IMG/VR virus record: IMGVR_UViG_3300020057_000302
Span: 1 to 36,445 of that record
Source: a virus
DNA length: 36,445 nucleotides
Strand: one strand, 5' to 3'
This document shows, one piece after another, positions 6,649-13,288 of this stretch. A program made the position numbers and the translations under genes. Every line of letters starts with the position of its first letter. Position 1 is the first letter of the stretch. The notes under the pieces were generated by a model, which saw only the letters and a program-made list of their open reading frames with translations, did not search any database and had not been told where the DNA came from.

Positions 6649-8468
6649 AGAAACTGGTACTGGATTTCGAAACTTACTACGCTGTTGACTTCTCCCTCGT
6701 CAAAAAAACCACCATGGAATACGTCAACGACCCACGCTTTCTGGTGTGGGGCGTTGGCTTCATGTATGTCGGTGGCAACGCACCCGAGTGGGTCGGAGAA
6801 CAGGACGTAGAAGACTTCATTCGTTCTGTAGAGTGGGACGAGACGGCAGTCGTGTGCCACAACACAAACTTCGACGGCTATATCCTCACACAGTATTTCG
6901 GTGTGCAGCCTGTGTTCTACTACGACACGAAGGCTATGTGCCGCGGGCTATACCCCGGGCACTCCGCCAGACTGGAAGCCATGAGTGAGAGGTTGTTCCC
7001 GGACGACCCCACCATGCGCAAAGGCAAAGAACTAATCAACGCCAAGGGCATCCTCCATCTGCCGCCATTGGTTGAAGAACAGATCGCTAGGTACTGCAAA
7101 CAGGACGTTATCCTGACAGATGCCGCGTTCCGAAAGATGGAGCCCCAATACCCACCGTCCGAAATAGACCTCATCGATCTGACATGCCGCATGTTTACCG
7201 AACCTTCGCTCGTGCTCGACACAGAACTGGCAACCGAGTATCGAGACAACGCGAAGGAGCAGAGTAAAGAGAACATAACCAACGCAGGGGTGCCACGCGA
7301 AGTATTGGCAAGTAACCTGAAGTTCGCAGAGTACCTGGAGAAGACTCTCAGCCTCGTAGTTCCAGTGAAGAAGTCACCGCGCACAGGTAAACTCATCCCT
7401 GCTCTGGGAAAAAGCGACCTAGCCTTCTCACAATTCAAACGTAAATACCCAGAGCACAACGACTTGTGGGCCGCACGCGGGTCAGCTAAGTCGAGACTGG
7501 CCGAGACCAGAGCAACCCGCTTCCTCGAAGGAGTAAACAAAGATGGCACAATTTCAATGCCACTCCAATACTACGCTGCACACACTGGCAGATTTGGTGG
7601 TACTGACAAAATCAATCCCCAGAACATGGGACGCGGGTCCGATCTCAGGAAGTCTCTCACGGCTCCAGACGGACACCTTGTATTTGTAGCCGACCTCAGC
7701 AATATCGAGGTCCGAGTACTTGCCTGGCTTGCCGGGGAGCAGTCCCTTCTCACTGGATTTAGAAATCATGAGGACATTTACTGCGACTTTGCCAGCTCCA
7801 GTGTGTACAATCGACCCATCAACAAGAACGATAACCCCACAGAGCGGTTCGTGGGAAAGACCTGTATCCTCGGCCTCGGCTTCCAAACCGGAGCCCAGAA
7901 ACTCAAAGACACCCTGGCTCTCGGCGTTAATGGACCCGCTGTCATTATTTCGCTAGACGAGGCGCAGCGTATCGTCTGGGCGTACAGAAGGAAATACGCA
8001 TATATCCCCGCCCTGTGGCGGAAGCTGGAAGAGATCCAGTTCTGGATACAGACACCCCGCATGCATGGGGTGACCTATGGGCCTATCACAGCTGGAGACA
8101 GCAAGTGGGTGCTGCCCAACGGTATGGCACTGCGTTACGAGAACATGCAGGGGCTGACGTTCTGGAACGGCAAGCGCAACGAGACGACGTATGGCGGGAG
8201 ACTGACAGAGAACCTGGTTCAGGCGCTCGCTCGCATCGTCATTACAGACGGCATGCTCCGTATAGACAAGTACCTGGAAGAACGCTTCGGACGACACGGG
8301 GCGCACTTAGCTTTATCAGTGCACGATGAGATCGTGGTCGTTGCTCCCGAAGAAAACCCGAAGGAACTACTTAATGAAATCATCAGGTTGATGTGCCTTC
8401 CGACCACGTGGGCCCCTGATTTGCCACTTGCTGCTGAGGGGGGCTTTGACAAGTGCTACAGTAAGTGA
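6645..8468 (+). CDS. family A DNA polymerase with 3'-5' exonuclease
   Basis: A 607-aa replicative polymerase from the ATG at 6645, which overlaps the previous stop; an upstream in-frame ATG at 6618 would add nine residues. The proofreading domain has Exo I DFETYY (D7, E9), Exo II CHNTNFD, and Exo III YCKQDV. The polymerase has motif A DLSNIEVR (D350), motif B RFVGKTCILGLGF (R401, K405) and motif C VHDEI (D561). There is no 5' nuclease domain, as in T7 and other phage enzymes. In motif B the position equivalent to E. coli Pol I Phe762 is Leu409, and that of Tyr766 is Phe413. It precedes the primase-helicase gene, making a compact replication module. Confidence 0.95.
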   Translation: MKKLVLDFETYYAVDFSLVKKTTMEYVNDPRFLVWGVGFMYVGGNAPEWVGEQDVEDFIRSVEWDETAVVCHNTNFDGYILTQYFGVQPVFYYDTKAMCRGLYPGHSARLEAMSERLFPDDPTMRKGKELINAKGILHLPPLVEEQIARYCKQDVILTDAAFRKMEPQYPPSEIDLIDLTCRMFTEPSLVLDTELATEYRDNAKEQSKENITNAGVPREVLASNLKFAEYLEKTLSLVVPVKKSPRTGKLIPALGKSDLAFSQFKRKYPEHNDLWAARGSAKSRLAETRATRFLEGVNKDGTISMPLQYYAAHTGRFGGTDKINPQNMGRGSDLRKSLTAPDGHLVFVADLSNIEVRVLAWLAGEQSLLTGFRNHEDIYCDFASSSVYNRPINKNDNPTERFVGKTCILGLGFQTGAQKLKDTLALGVNGPAVIISLDEAQRIVWAYRRKYAYIPALWRKLEEIQFWIQTPRMHGVTYGPITAGDSKWVLPNGMALRYENMQGLTFWNGKRNETTYGGRLTENLVQALARIVITDGMLRIDKYLEERFGRHGAHLALSVHDEIVVVAPEENPKELLNEIIRLMCLPTTWAPDLPLAAEGGFDKCYSK

Positions 8469-8474
8469 GATAAA
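8446..8474 (+). promoter_or_regulatory. candidate sigma70-type promoter
   Basis: TTGACA (8446-8451), 17 bases, then GATAAA (8469-8474). The -35 is a perfect consensus and the -10 matches four of six, with ideal spacing. It would start transcripts near 8481, just before the primase-helicase gene. It lies partly in the end of the polymerase gene, so chance cannot be excluded. Confidence 0.4.
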
Positions 8475-8515
8475 AGGCCCTTCTACCTCCCCTATAAATA
8501 GATGGAGTAATCCAC

Positions 8516-11026
8516 GTGAAGCTGACGTTCCTGGAAAGTGCGAGCAAAATACCCCTCACAAAGACGATCACTCCTAACGGCTCGCGCTCTTATCCGAACG
8601 TCAAGATGGTCAACTCTTACGAGTTCACCGTACCCTCGTCGAACGTAGGGCTCACTCAGTTCGACGGCCTGCTGCGCTCCAAAGCCGCGCAGGGTATGTG
8701 CCTCCTCAAAGGATCATTCAAGAAACAACTGGTTGCCGAGTCCCGCGCAAGACAAGGCGACCGTTTTTCTATGTGTGAATTTATGGTGCTTGACCTCGAC
8801 GGCGTGCGTATCCCCGGGTTCAAAGGCAGGACAGGTATGACCGCTGGTGACATAGAGTCACTGGCCGAGAGCGCGCTCAGTACCTTCCCTCCCGAGTTCA
8901 GAGAAGTCAGCTACATCGCGCAGGCGAGCAGTTCGCTAGGCCACAAAGCCGACGCCATCTCGATGCACATCTTCATCCTGCTGTCATTCCCAATGCCGGT
9001 GAATACAGTCAAGATGTGGCTGCGCAGCATGAACCTGACCAACACACTGTTCTCACCACAGGTGACACTGGCAGCTACCGGTCAGGCGCTACGCTACCCG
9101 CTAGACCCGTCTGTAGCGGATAACACCAAGCTGATCTTCATCGCGCCGCCCGCGTTCGTCGACGGGGCGGTAGACCCGTTTGTGACGCCGGATGACCGCA
9201 TCGTTCTCGTCCTGAAGGACAAGCCGTCCATAGACCTCGTACCATTGGTCGTGAACGTGAACCCCGAACGACTGAACCAGGACATCAACGAGCTCAAGGA
9301 TGAGCTGCGTATCAAGCAGGGATACAATAAGAAGAAGACCGCCAAGATCGTCTCAGTCAACCTGATGGGGGAAGACGTCGACGTGCTGGCGAACCCAGAC
9401 AAGATGTCAATCACCATCCTCGATGAGTCCTCGCATCCCTACATTCGTTGCAACATCAACGGGGGGGATTCGGGGGCTTATTATTTTCTCGCTACCAATC
9501 CCTTGTATATGTTCAACTTCAAGGACGAGCCCGCATTCGATATCCACAAGGCTGATGCGGACTTCTACAAGAGCGTGTTCGACAAGTTCAAGGGGGACCC
9601 GAACGACCCCAACACGCTCCGTCCTCTACGGCCTATGGTCATGCGGGACTTCGACACGAACACCCTGTACAACGCCATGTTCGACCCGAACACAAAGAGG
9701 TTCAGCCGCGAGTTCCCGCTCACAGAGACCTCTATGTTAAGCGTCGCTGGTTTCATGCAGACGCACGGGCACCTCCCTCCGTCGCACATCCCAGACGCGA
9801 AGATTGTGTTCGATCCGCCACACGGCGACCGTCCGATGAACCTCGAAGAAGAGCCGTACTATATCAATCTGTATCAGCCCACGAAGTACATGCTAGAGGC
9901 AGAGATGCCCGGCAAGAAGCTGAACTATGAGACGGCGCACCTGCTGGGAGCAGAGTGCCCACGTATCTACGCGCTGATTTATCATATCCTCGGGAATGGC
10001 GACGAAGAGCTCAAGCACTTCGTGAACTGGCTGGCTTACATCTATCAGGAGCGGAAGAAGACCACGACAGCGTGGGTGCTAGGCGGCATCCCCGGGACAG
10101 GGAAGGGCGTGTTCGTTAGTCACGTGCTACGGCCATTGTTCGGGCCCGAGCATGTGCCGATGAAGACACTCGAAAACCTGGAAGAGCAGTTCAACTCATA
10201 TATGCACACTGCGCAGTTCCTGGTCGTTGACGAGTTCCGTATGGGCGACGCAAAGAACACAGGGGCTAGCCGCATCGCGGATAAGCTTAAAAACCTGATC
10301 ACAGAGCCGCGGCTGTCAGTACGTGCCATGCGGTCGAACCAGGTAGAAGTCGACAACTTCACCAACTTCATCTTCCTGACGAACCGTAACGACGCCATCA
10401 ATCTGGAAGGCAACGACCGACGCTACAACGTGGCACCGAGACAGGAACGCACGCTACGCGACGTGCACCCGAAGCTCATTGAAGAGATCCCGCTGCTTAA
10501 GACCGAGCTCAAGCGCTTCGCTGGTGTGCTGGACACATTCAGGGTCAATGCTTCCAGAGTCACTATCCCGCTCTCCAACGCAGCCAAGACCACAATGCAC
10601 GGGCTGGCTATGTCGGTGGCCGACAGCTTCTGTGCAGACCTGAGCATTGGCAAGCTGGAGAGCTTCGAAGATGTCCTGAGCATTGAGACCACTGACACGT
10701 TCAACGCAGGGCGCATTCTCTCGGCACAGCGTATCGTGAAGTCTTGGTTAGCAGACGCGAAGAAGGGAGAGCTCTCGCACATACCGGCAGAGCACATGCG
10801 TATTATCTACCACGTGCTCAACGAGGGTAACTCTATCCCGACGCGGTCCTTCATGAAGATGATTGAGCGACGCGGCATCGTCATTAAGCCCAACAGACTG
10901 CCGGGAGGTAAGGTCGTGAGATGTTACAAAGTGACATGGTGCAGCGACATGGCTAGCATCGACAGCATGATAGAAAATCACTTCCTACCAGCAGATCAGC
11001 CTTTACTTAGGACAGTGAATAGCTGA
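8516..11026 (+). CDS. primase-helicase (AEP-like N-terminus, SF3/D5-like helicase)
   Basis: An 836-aa replication protein. The N-terminal third resembles archaeo-eukaryotic-type primase-polymerases: VLDLDGV with D93 and D95, then SSSLGHK (138-144) and a second His at 151. The C-terminal half is a superfamily 3-type helicase of the DUF5906/D5 kind: Walker A GGIPGTGKG (523-531), Walker B FLVVDEF (near 571), and the sensor-like segment FLTNRNDAINLEGNDRR (about 622-638). It probably primes and unwinds DNA for the adjacent polymerase. The start is GTG 8516, eight bases after GGAG (8504-8507). The primase assignment is weaker than the helicase. Confidence 0.88.
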   Translation: MKLTFLESASKIPLTKTITPNGSRSYPNVKMVNSYEFTVPSSNVGLTQFDGLLRSKAAQGMCLLKGSFKKQLVAESRARQGDRFSMCEFMVLDLDGVRIPGFKGRTGMTAGDIESLAESALSTFPPEFREVSYIAQASSSLGHKADAISMHIFILLSFPMPVNTVKMWLRSMNLTNTLFSPQVTLAATGQALRYPLDPSVADNTKLIFIAPPAFVDGAVDPFVTPDDRIVLVLKDKPSIDLVPLVVNVNPERLNQDINELKDELRIKQGYNKKKTAKIVSVNLMGEDVDVLANPDKMSITILDESSHPYIRCNINGGDSGAYYFLATNPLYMFNFKDEPAFDIHKADADFYKSVFDKFKGDPNDPNTLRPLRPMVMRDFDTNTLYNAMFDPNTKRFSREFPLTETSMLSVAGFMQTHGHLPPSHIPDAKIVFDPPHGDRPMNLEEEPYYINLYQPTKYMLEAEMPGKKLNYETAHLLGAECPRIYALIYHILGNGDEELKHFVNWLAYIYQERKKTTTAWVLGGIPGTGKGVFVSHVLRPLFGPEHVPMKTLENLEEQFNSYMHTAQFLVVDEFRMGDAKNTGASRIADKLKNLITEPRLSVRAMRSNQVEVDNFTNFIFLTNRNDAINLEGNDRRYNVAPRQERTLRDVHPKLIEEIPLLKTELKRFAGVLDTFRVNASRVTIPLSNAAKTTMHGLAMSVADSFCADLSIGKLESFEDVLSIETTDTFNAGRILSAQRIVKSWLADAKKGELSHIPAEHMRIIYHVLNEGNSIPTRSFMKMIERRGIVIKPNRLPGGKVVRCYKVTWCSDMASIDSMIENHFLPADQPLLRTVNS

Positions 11027-11030
11027 TAAC

Positions 11031-11063
11031 AGACGACTCGATCTCAAACAGGAGCCGTCTTTT
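11031..11063 (+). promoter_or_regulatory. hairpin covering the ribosome site of the nuclease gene
   Basis: AGACG-A-CTC (11031-11039) can pair with GAG-C-CGTCT (11052-11060) around a 12-nt loop, followed by TTT. The AGGAG ribosome site (11050-11054) of the downstream TTG start lies in the 3' arm. It may limit translation of the nuclease, or act as a weak terminator after the primase-helicase gene. Confidence 0.4.
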
Positions 11064-11820
11064 GGTCAACCTCATTCAGACTACACGTCCTGATGCAGAG
11101 AAGATTACAGAGCCGCAAGAGATCGAACTAGGACAAGTCAAAACGTGGAGCTACTCAGCACTAAAAGTGTACGAAGAGTGTGCTTACCGCACTTACATCG
11201 CGCGGGTGAAGAAGATCCAAGAGCCCTCTGGTCCAGCAGCTGACCGAGGCACTCTTATTCACCAAGCAGCCGAAGACTTCGTCAAAGGCAAACGCGATAC
11301 CCTGATTCCAGAACTCAAGAAACACTATGAGCAGGCGTTCCTGGACCTGCGAGAAGAATTCAAAGCTGGCCGTGCCAGCCTAGAGGGCGAATGGGGATAC
11401 ACCATCGACTGGGCAACGACCGGTTGGGTGGAAGACGATACGTGGGCACGTATCAAGCTCGACGCAATCGTCATGGAGTCGGATACGTCGGCTCGCGTGA
11501 TCGACTACAAATCAGGCAAGCGATACGGCAACGAGATTGCTCACGGGCAGCAAGGGCTGCTCTATGCCATCGGCACGTTCATGCGGTTCCCAGTGCTTGA
11601 GCATGTCACCACGGAGTTCTGGTACGTTGATCAGGACGGCAACCCGACCACGAAGCCCTATACACGAGACACAGCGCTCATGTTCATGCCGGGCTGGCAC
11701 AAACGCGGGGTGAAGATGACGACAGAGAAAGAGTTCAACCCTAGTCCCAGCAAACAGACATGCCGTTGGTGTTCGTTCAAAGACGGCGACGTTCCAGAGT
11801 GCAAGTGGGGCGTCAAATAA
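11062..11820 (+). CDS. Cas4/RecB-like PD-(D/E)XK nuclease
   Basis: A 252-aa nuclease of the RecB/Cas4 type. Motifs: WSYSALKVYEEC (29-40), GTLIH with His67, LDAI with Asp134, VIDYKSGK with Asp148 and Lys150, and QGLLYAIG (164-171). Cys40, Cys234, Cys237 and Cys247 (one before, three after the nuclease core) are placed as in the Fe-S cluster of Cas4 and AddB. The start is TTG 11062, with AGGAG seven bases upstream. Such phage enzymes usually act as 5'-3' or recombination exonucleases. The mini-CRISPR unit begins 17 bases after its stop, which makes a Cas4-type link worth testing, but replication or recombination remains the default role. Confidence 0.85.
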   Translation: MVNLIQTTRPDAEKITEPQEIELGQVKTWSYSALKVYEECAYRTYIARVKKIQEPSGPAADRGTLIHQAAEDFVKGKRDTLIPELKKHYEQAFLDLREEFKAGRASLEGEWGYTIDWATTGWVEDDTWARIKLDAIVMESDTSARVIDYKSGKRYGNEIAHGQQGLLYAIGTFMRFPVLEHVTTEFWYVDQDGNPTTKPYTRDTALMFMPGWHKRGVKMTTEKEFNPSPSKQTCRWCSFKDGDVPECKWGVK

Positions 11821-11837
11821 GGAGCCACTATGGAGAT

Positions 11838-11927
11838 GTCTCTCCCGCACACGCAGGGCTGAACCGCGTTTTATGGATTGGGCTATGGATCAAGAGGCGT
11901 CTCTCCCGCACACGCGGGGCTGAACCG
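11838..11927 (+). CRISPR. two-repeat, one-spacer mini-CRISPR unit, type I-E-like
   Basis: Two 29-nt repeats (11838-11866 and 11899-11927) flank a 32-nt spacer (11867-11898). The repeats differ at one base (A11855 versus G in copy 2). They carry the type I-E layout: a CCCGC-ACAC-GCGGG stem-loop in the middle (imperfect in copy 1) and an 8-nt end CTGAACCG, close to the ATGAACCG handle of many I-E arrays. Repeat and spacer lengths are exactly those usual for type I-E. Orientation matches transcription from the nuclease gene upstream. No cas1, cas2, cas3 or Cascade genes are in the window, so any crRNA would need host Cas proteins. No third repeat follows. Confidence 0.8.
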
Positions 11928-11948
11928 TCTATCGGTACCGACCGGAGA

Positions 11949-12059
11949 GTGGACGAGCTCTTCGCGAACATCATGTTTCACGACCCACTAGCTCACAACT
12001 CGCTGATGAGGGCGTCTCCCATCGTCTACTACATACAGACAGTACCTATCCATGACTGA
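11949..12059 (+). CDS. possible 36-37-aa ORF after the mini-CRISPR unit
   Basis: GTG at 11949 opens a short frame ending at TGA 12057-12059, which overlaps the next start by eight bases. The only ribosome-like sequence (CCGGAGA) sits too close to the GTG; an internal ATG at about 11973 has none. The product has no recognisable motif. It is listed because it fills most of the 124 bases between the CRISPR unit and the next gene; that stretch may simply be non-coding. Confidence 0.2.
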   Translation: MDELFANIMFHDPLAHNSLMRASPIVYYIQTVPIHD

Positions 12060-12279
12060 CTCCGTTCCAACCATACGAGGAAAGGCGAATAAGAACACCC
12101 AGTGGCACGGTAGGTGGGCTGAGTACCACACCATGCGCCAGCTAGAGATCAAGAAGCAACACGCACGTAGACCGATCAACGTCAGACTCACCGAAGCACA
12201 ACTGGCCATCAAGGCATTCCTCCGGCTTTGCAAAGTGAGACTGTATGGCTCTAATTCTCCTGAGAATAATCCAGATTAG
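12052..12279 (+). CDS. small basic hypothetical protein
   Basis: A 75-aa, strongly basic protein (many Lys, Arg and His in residues 8-50, for example RQLEIKKQHARRP), unrecognised. The N-terminal half looks disordered and could bind nucleic acid; LTEAQLAIKAFLRLCKVRLY looks like an amphipathic helix. It lies between the mini-CRISPR unit and a terminator, so it is probably in the same transcript as the Cas4-like gene. Confidence 0.6.
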   Translation: MTDSVPTIRGKANKNTQWHGRWAEYHTMRQLEIKKQHARRPINVRLTEAQLAIKAFLRLCKVRLYGSNSPENNPD

Positions 12280-12297
12280 CGTTGTTGTTGGTGAAGC

Positions 12298-12327
12298 CGC
12301 CCAGATCATCAGGTCTGTGGCGTTTTT
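12298..12327 (+). terminator. intrinsic terminator
   Basis: CGCCCAGA (12298-12305) pairs with TCTG-T-GGCG (12314-12322, one bulged T), followed by TTTTT at 12323-12327. It would end the transcript carrying the Cas4-like nuclease, the mini-CRISPR unit and the basic protein. Confidence 0.7.
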
Positions 12328-12344
12328 CATAAGGAACAACTCAC

Positions 12345-13016
12345 GTGGTAAGCATCGTAGTACGTACCGGGACTAAGTACCTGAAGAGCATAAAACCCCC
12401 CCACAATCATATGCTTATGCCTGGCAAGAACAACGCCAAGCTTGGCGAGATTGTGACTGTCAAGAAGTGGGCTGGGCACTATATGTACGCCCTGTCGCTT
12501 GAAGAGAGAACCACCTGCCCGAATACCTGCGAGCAGTGGGACAACTGCTACGGCAACAATATGCCGTTCGCACACCGCTTCAACCACAACGACAATGCCT
12601 TCCTGCCTATGCTGGAGGAGTCAGTGGACAAGGTGGCAGCCAAGCACCCGGACGGCTTCGTCGTGCGCCTGCACGTGCTGGGGGACTTCTACTCCCCAGC
12701 CTACATCGAGTTCTGGGAGTACCTGCTCAATACATACCTCCAGATGAAGGTGTTCGGTTACACACACCGCAAGCGTATCTCCACCATGGGACGCATGATT
12801 GCGAGTATGAACCATCGAATGCCTGACCGATGGCAAGTACGTTTCAGTGACGACCCCGCGACTATCTTCAGCGCTCACGTGGTGCAGAAGGCAGTTGCGG
12901 TGAACAGTCATACGGAAATAGTGTGCCCAGAGCAGATGGGCCAGACAGACAAGTGCACCAGCTGCGGTCTGTGCTGGTCGCAACCCAACAGAAGGATCTT
13001 GTTCGTTGAGCATTAA
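12345..13016 (+). CDS. GP88-family phage protein
   Basis: A 223-aa protein matching my recollection of the phage GP88 family. Key segments are CPNTCEQWDNCYGNNM (about residues 58-73), VRLHVLGDFYS (about 106-116), FGYTHRK, RWQVRFSDD, and the cysteine cluster CPEQMGQTDKCTSCGLCW near the end. The conserved cysteines suggest metal or Fe-S binding. The biochemical function is not established to my knowledge. The start is GTG 12345 with AAGGA at 12331-12335. Its 3' end overlaps the start of the methyltransferase-like remnant. The gene sits just after a terminator, so it needs its own promoter or readthrough. Confidence 0.8.
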   Translation: MVSIVVRTGTKYLKSIKPPHNHMLMPGKNNAKLGEIVTVKKWAGHYMYALSLEERTTCPNTCEQWDNCYGNNMPFAHRFNHNDNAFLPMLEESVDKVAAKHPDGFVVRLHVLGDFYSPAYIEFWEYLLNTYLQMKVFGYTHRKRISTMGRMIASMNHRMPDRWQVRFSDDPATIFSAHVVQKAVAVNSHTEIVCPEQMGQTDKCTSCGLCWSQPNRRILFVEH

Positions 13017-13288
13017 CGTACTGGTAGGATGCGAAGAATCCGAAGTGGCAGTTCGGGCACTTGGAGCAGAAGAAGACTGGACTGCTGCTCGACTGGCTGC
13101 CTAGGTTGACACCAAGCTGCGACGTGTATAATAAAATGATGCTCATGCCGCTGTCGATAAGGCAGCGCATACATCAAATGTCCCCCGGACCCAATCGTTC
13201 TAGAGACCGAAGTACTACGTATCAAGGGATAGCCGAGGCCATGGCTGATCAATGGATAACTTTTGCAAACCAACAAGGTGTGATATGA
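13006..13288 (+). pseudogene. deletion remnant of a phage DNA-methyltransferase-like gene
   Basis: Two ends of one family survive in different frames. From TTG 13006 (GAAGGA at 12991) the frame reads MSINVLVGCEES, the usual N-terminus of a phage family often annotated as DNA (cytosine) methyltransferase, then soon stops at TAG 13102-13104. In the frame ending at TGA 13286-13288, NPKWQFGHLEQKKTG, LPRLTPS, RIHQMSPGPN and TTYQGIAEAMADQW match the same family's C-terminal part. The middle is missing. The frames meet around 13033-13042 (GAAGAATCC), consistent with a deletion at short homology. The C-terminal frame overlaps the helicase start (ATGA), so it may still be translated from TTG 13061 for coupling. 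Confidence 0.75.

Noticed and set aside
12008-12025. GGGCGTCTCCCATCG, partly like the start of the CRISPR repeat
   Set aside because: Similarity is limited to about 10 bases, with no hairpin or CTGAACCG end, and the spacing from repeat 2 is wrong for a 32-nt spacer.
12245-12376. A 43-codon hydrophobic ORF between the basic protein and the GP88-like gene
   Set aside because: It overlaps both neighbours, lacks a good ribosome site and runs straight through a clear intrinsic terminator.
13252-13284. Upstream start for the SNF2-like helicase (11 extra residues)
   Set aside because: No ribosome site; the ATG at 13285 overlaps the upstream stop as ATGA and starts right before the Q-like motif.
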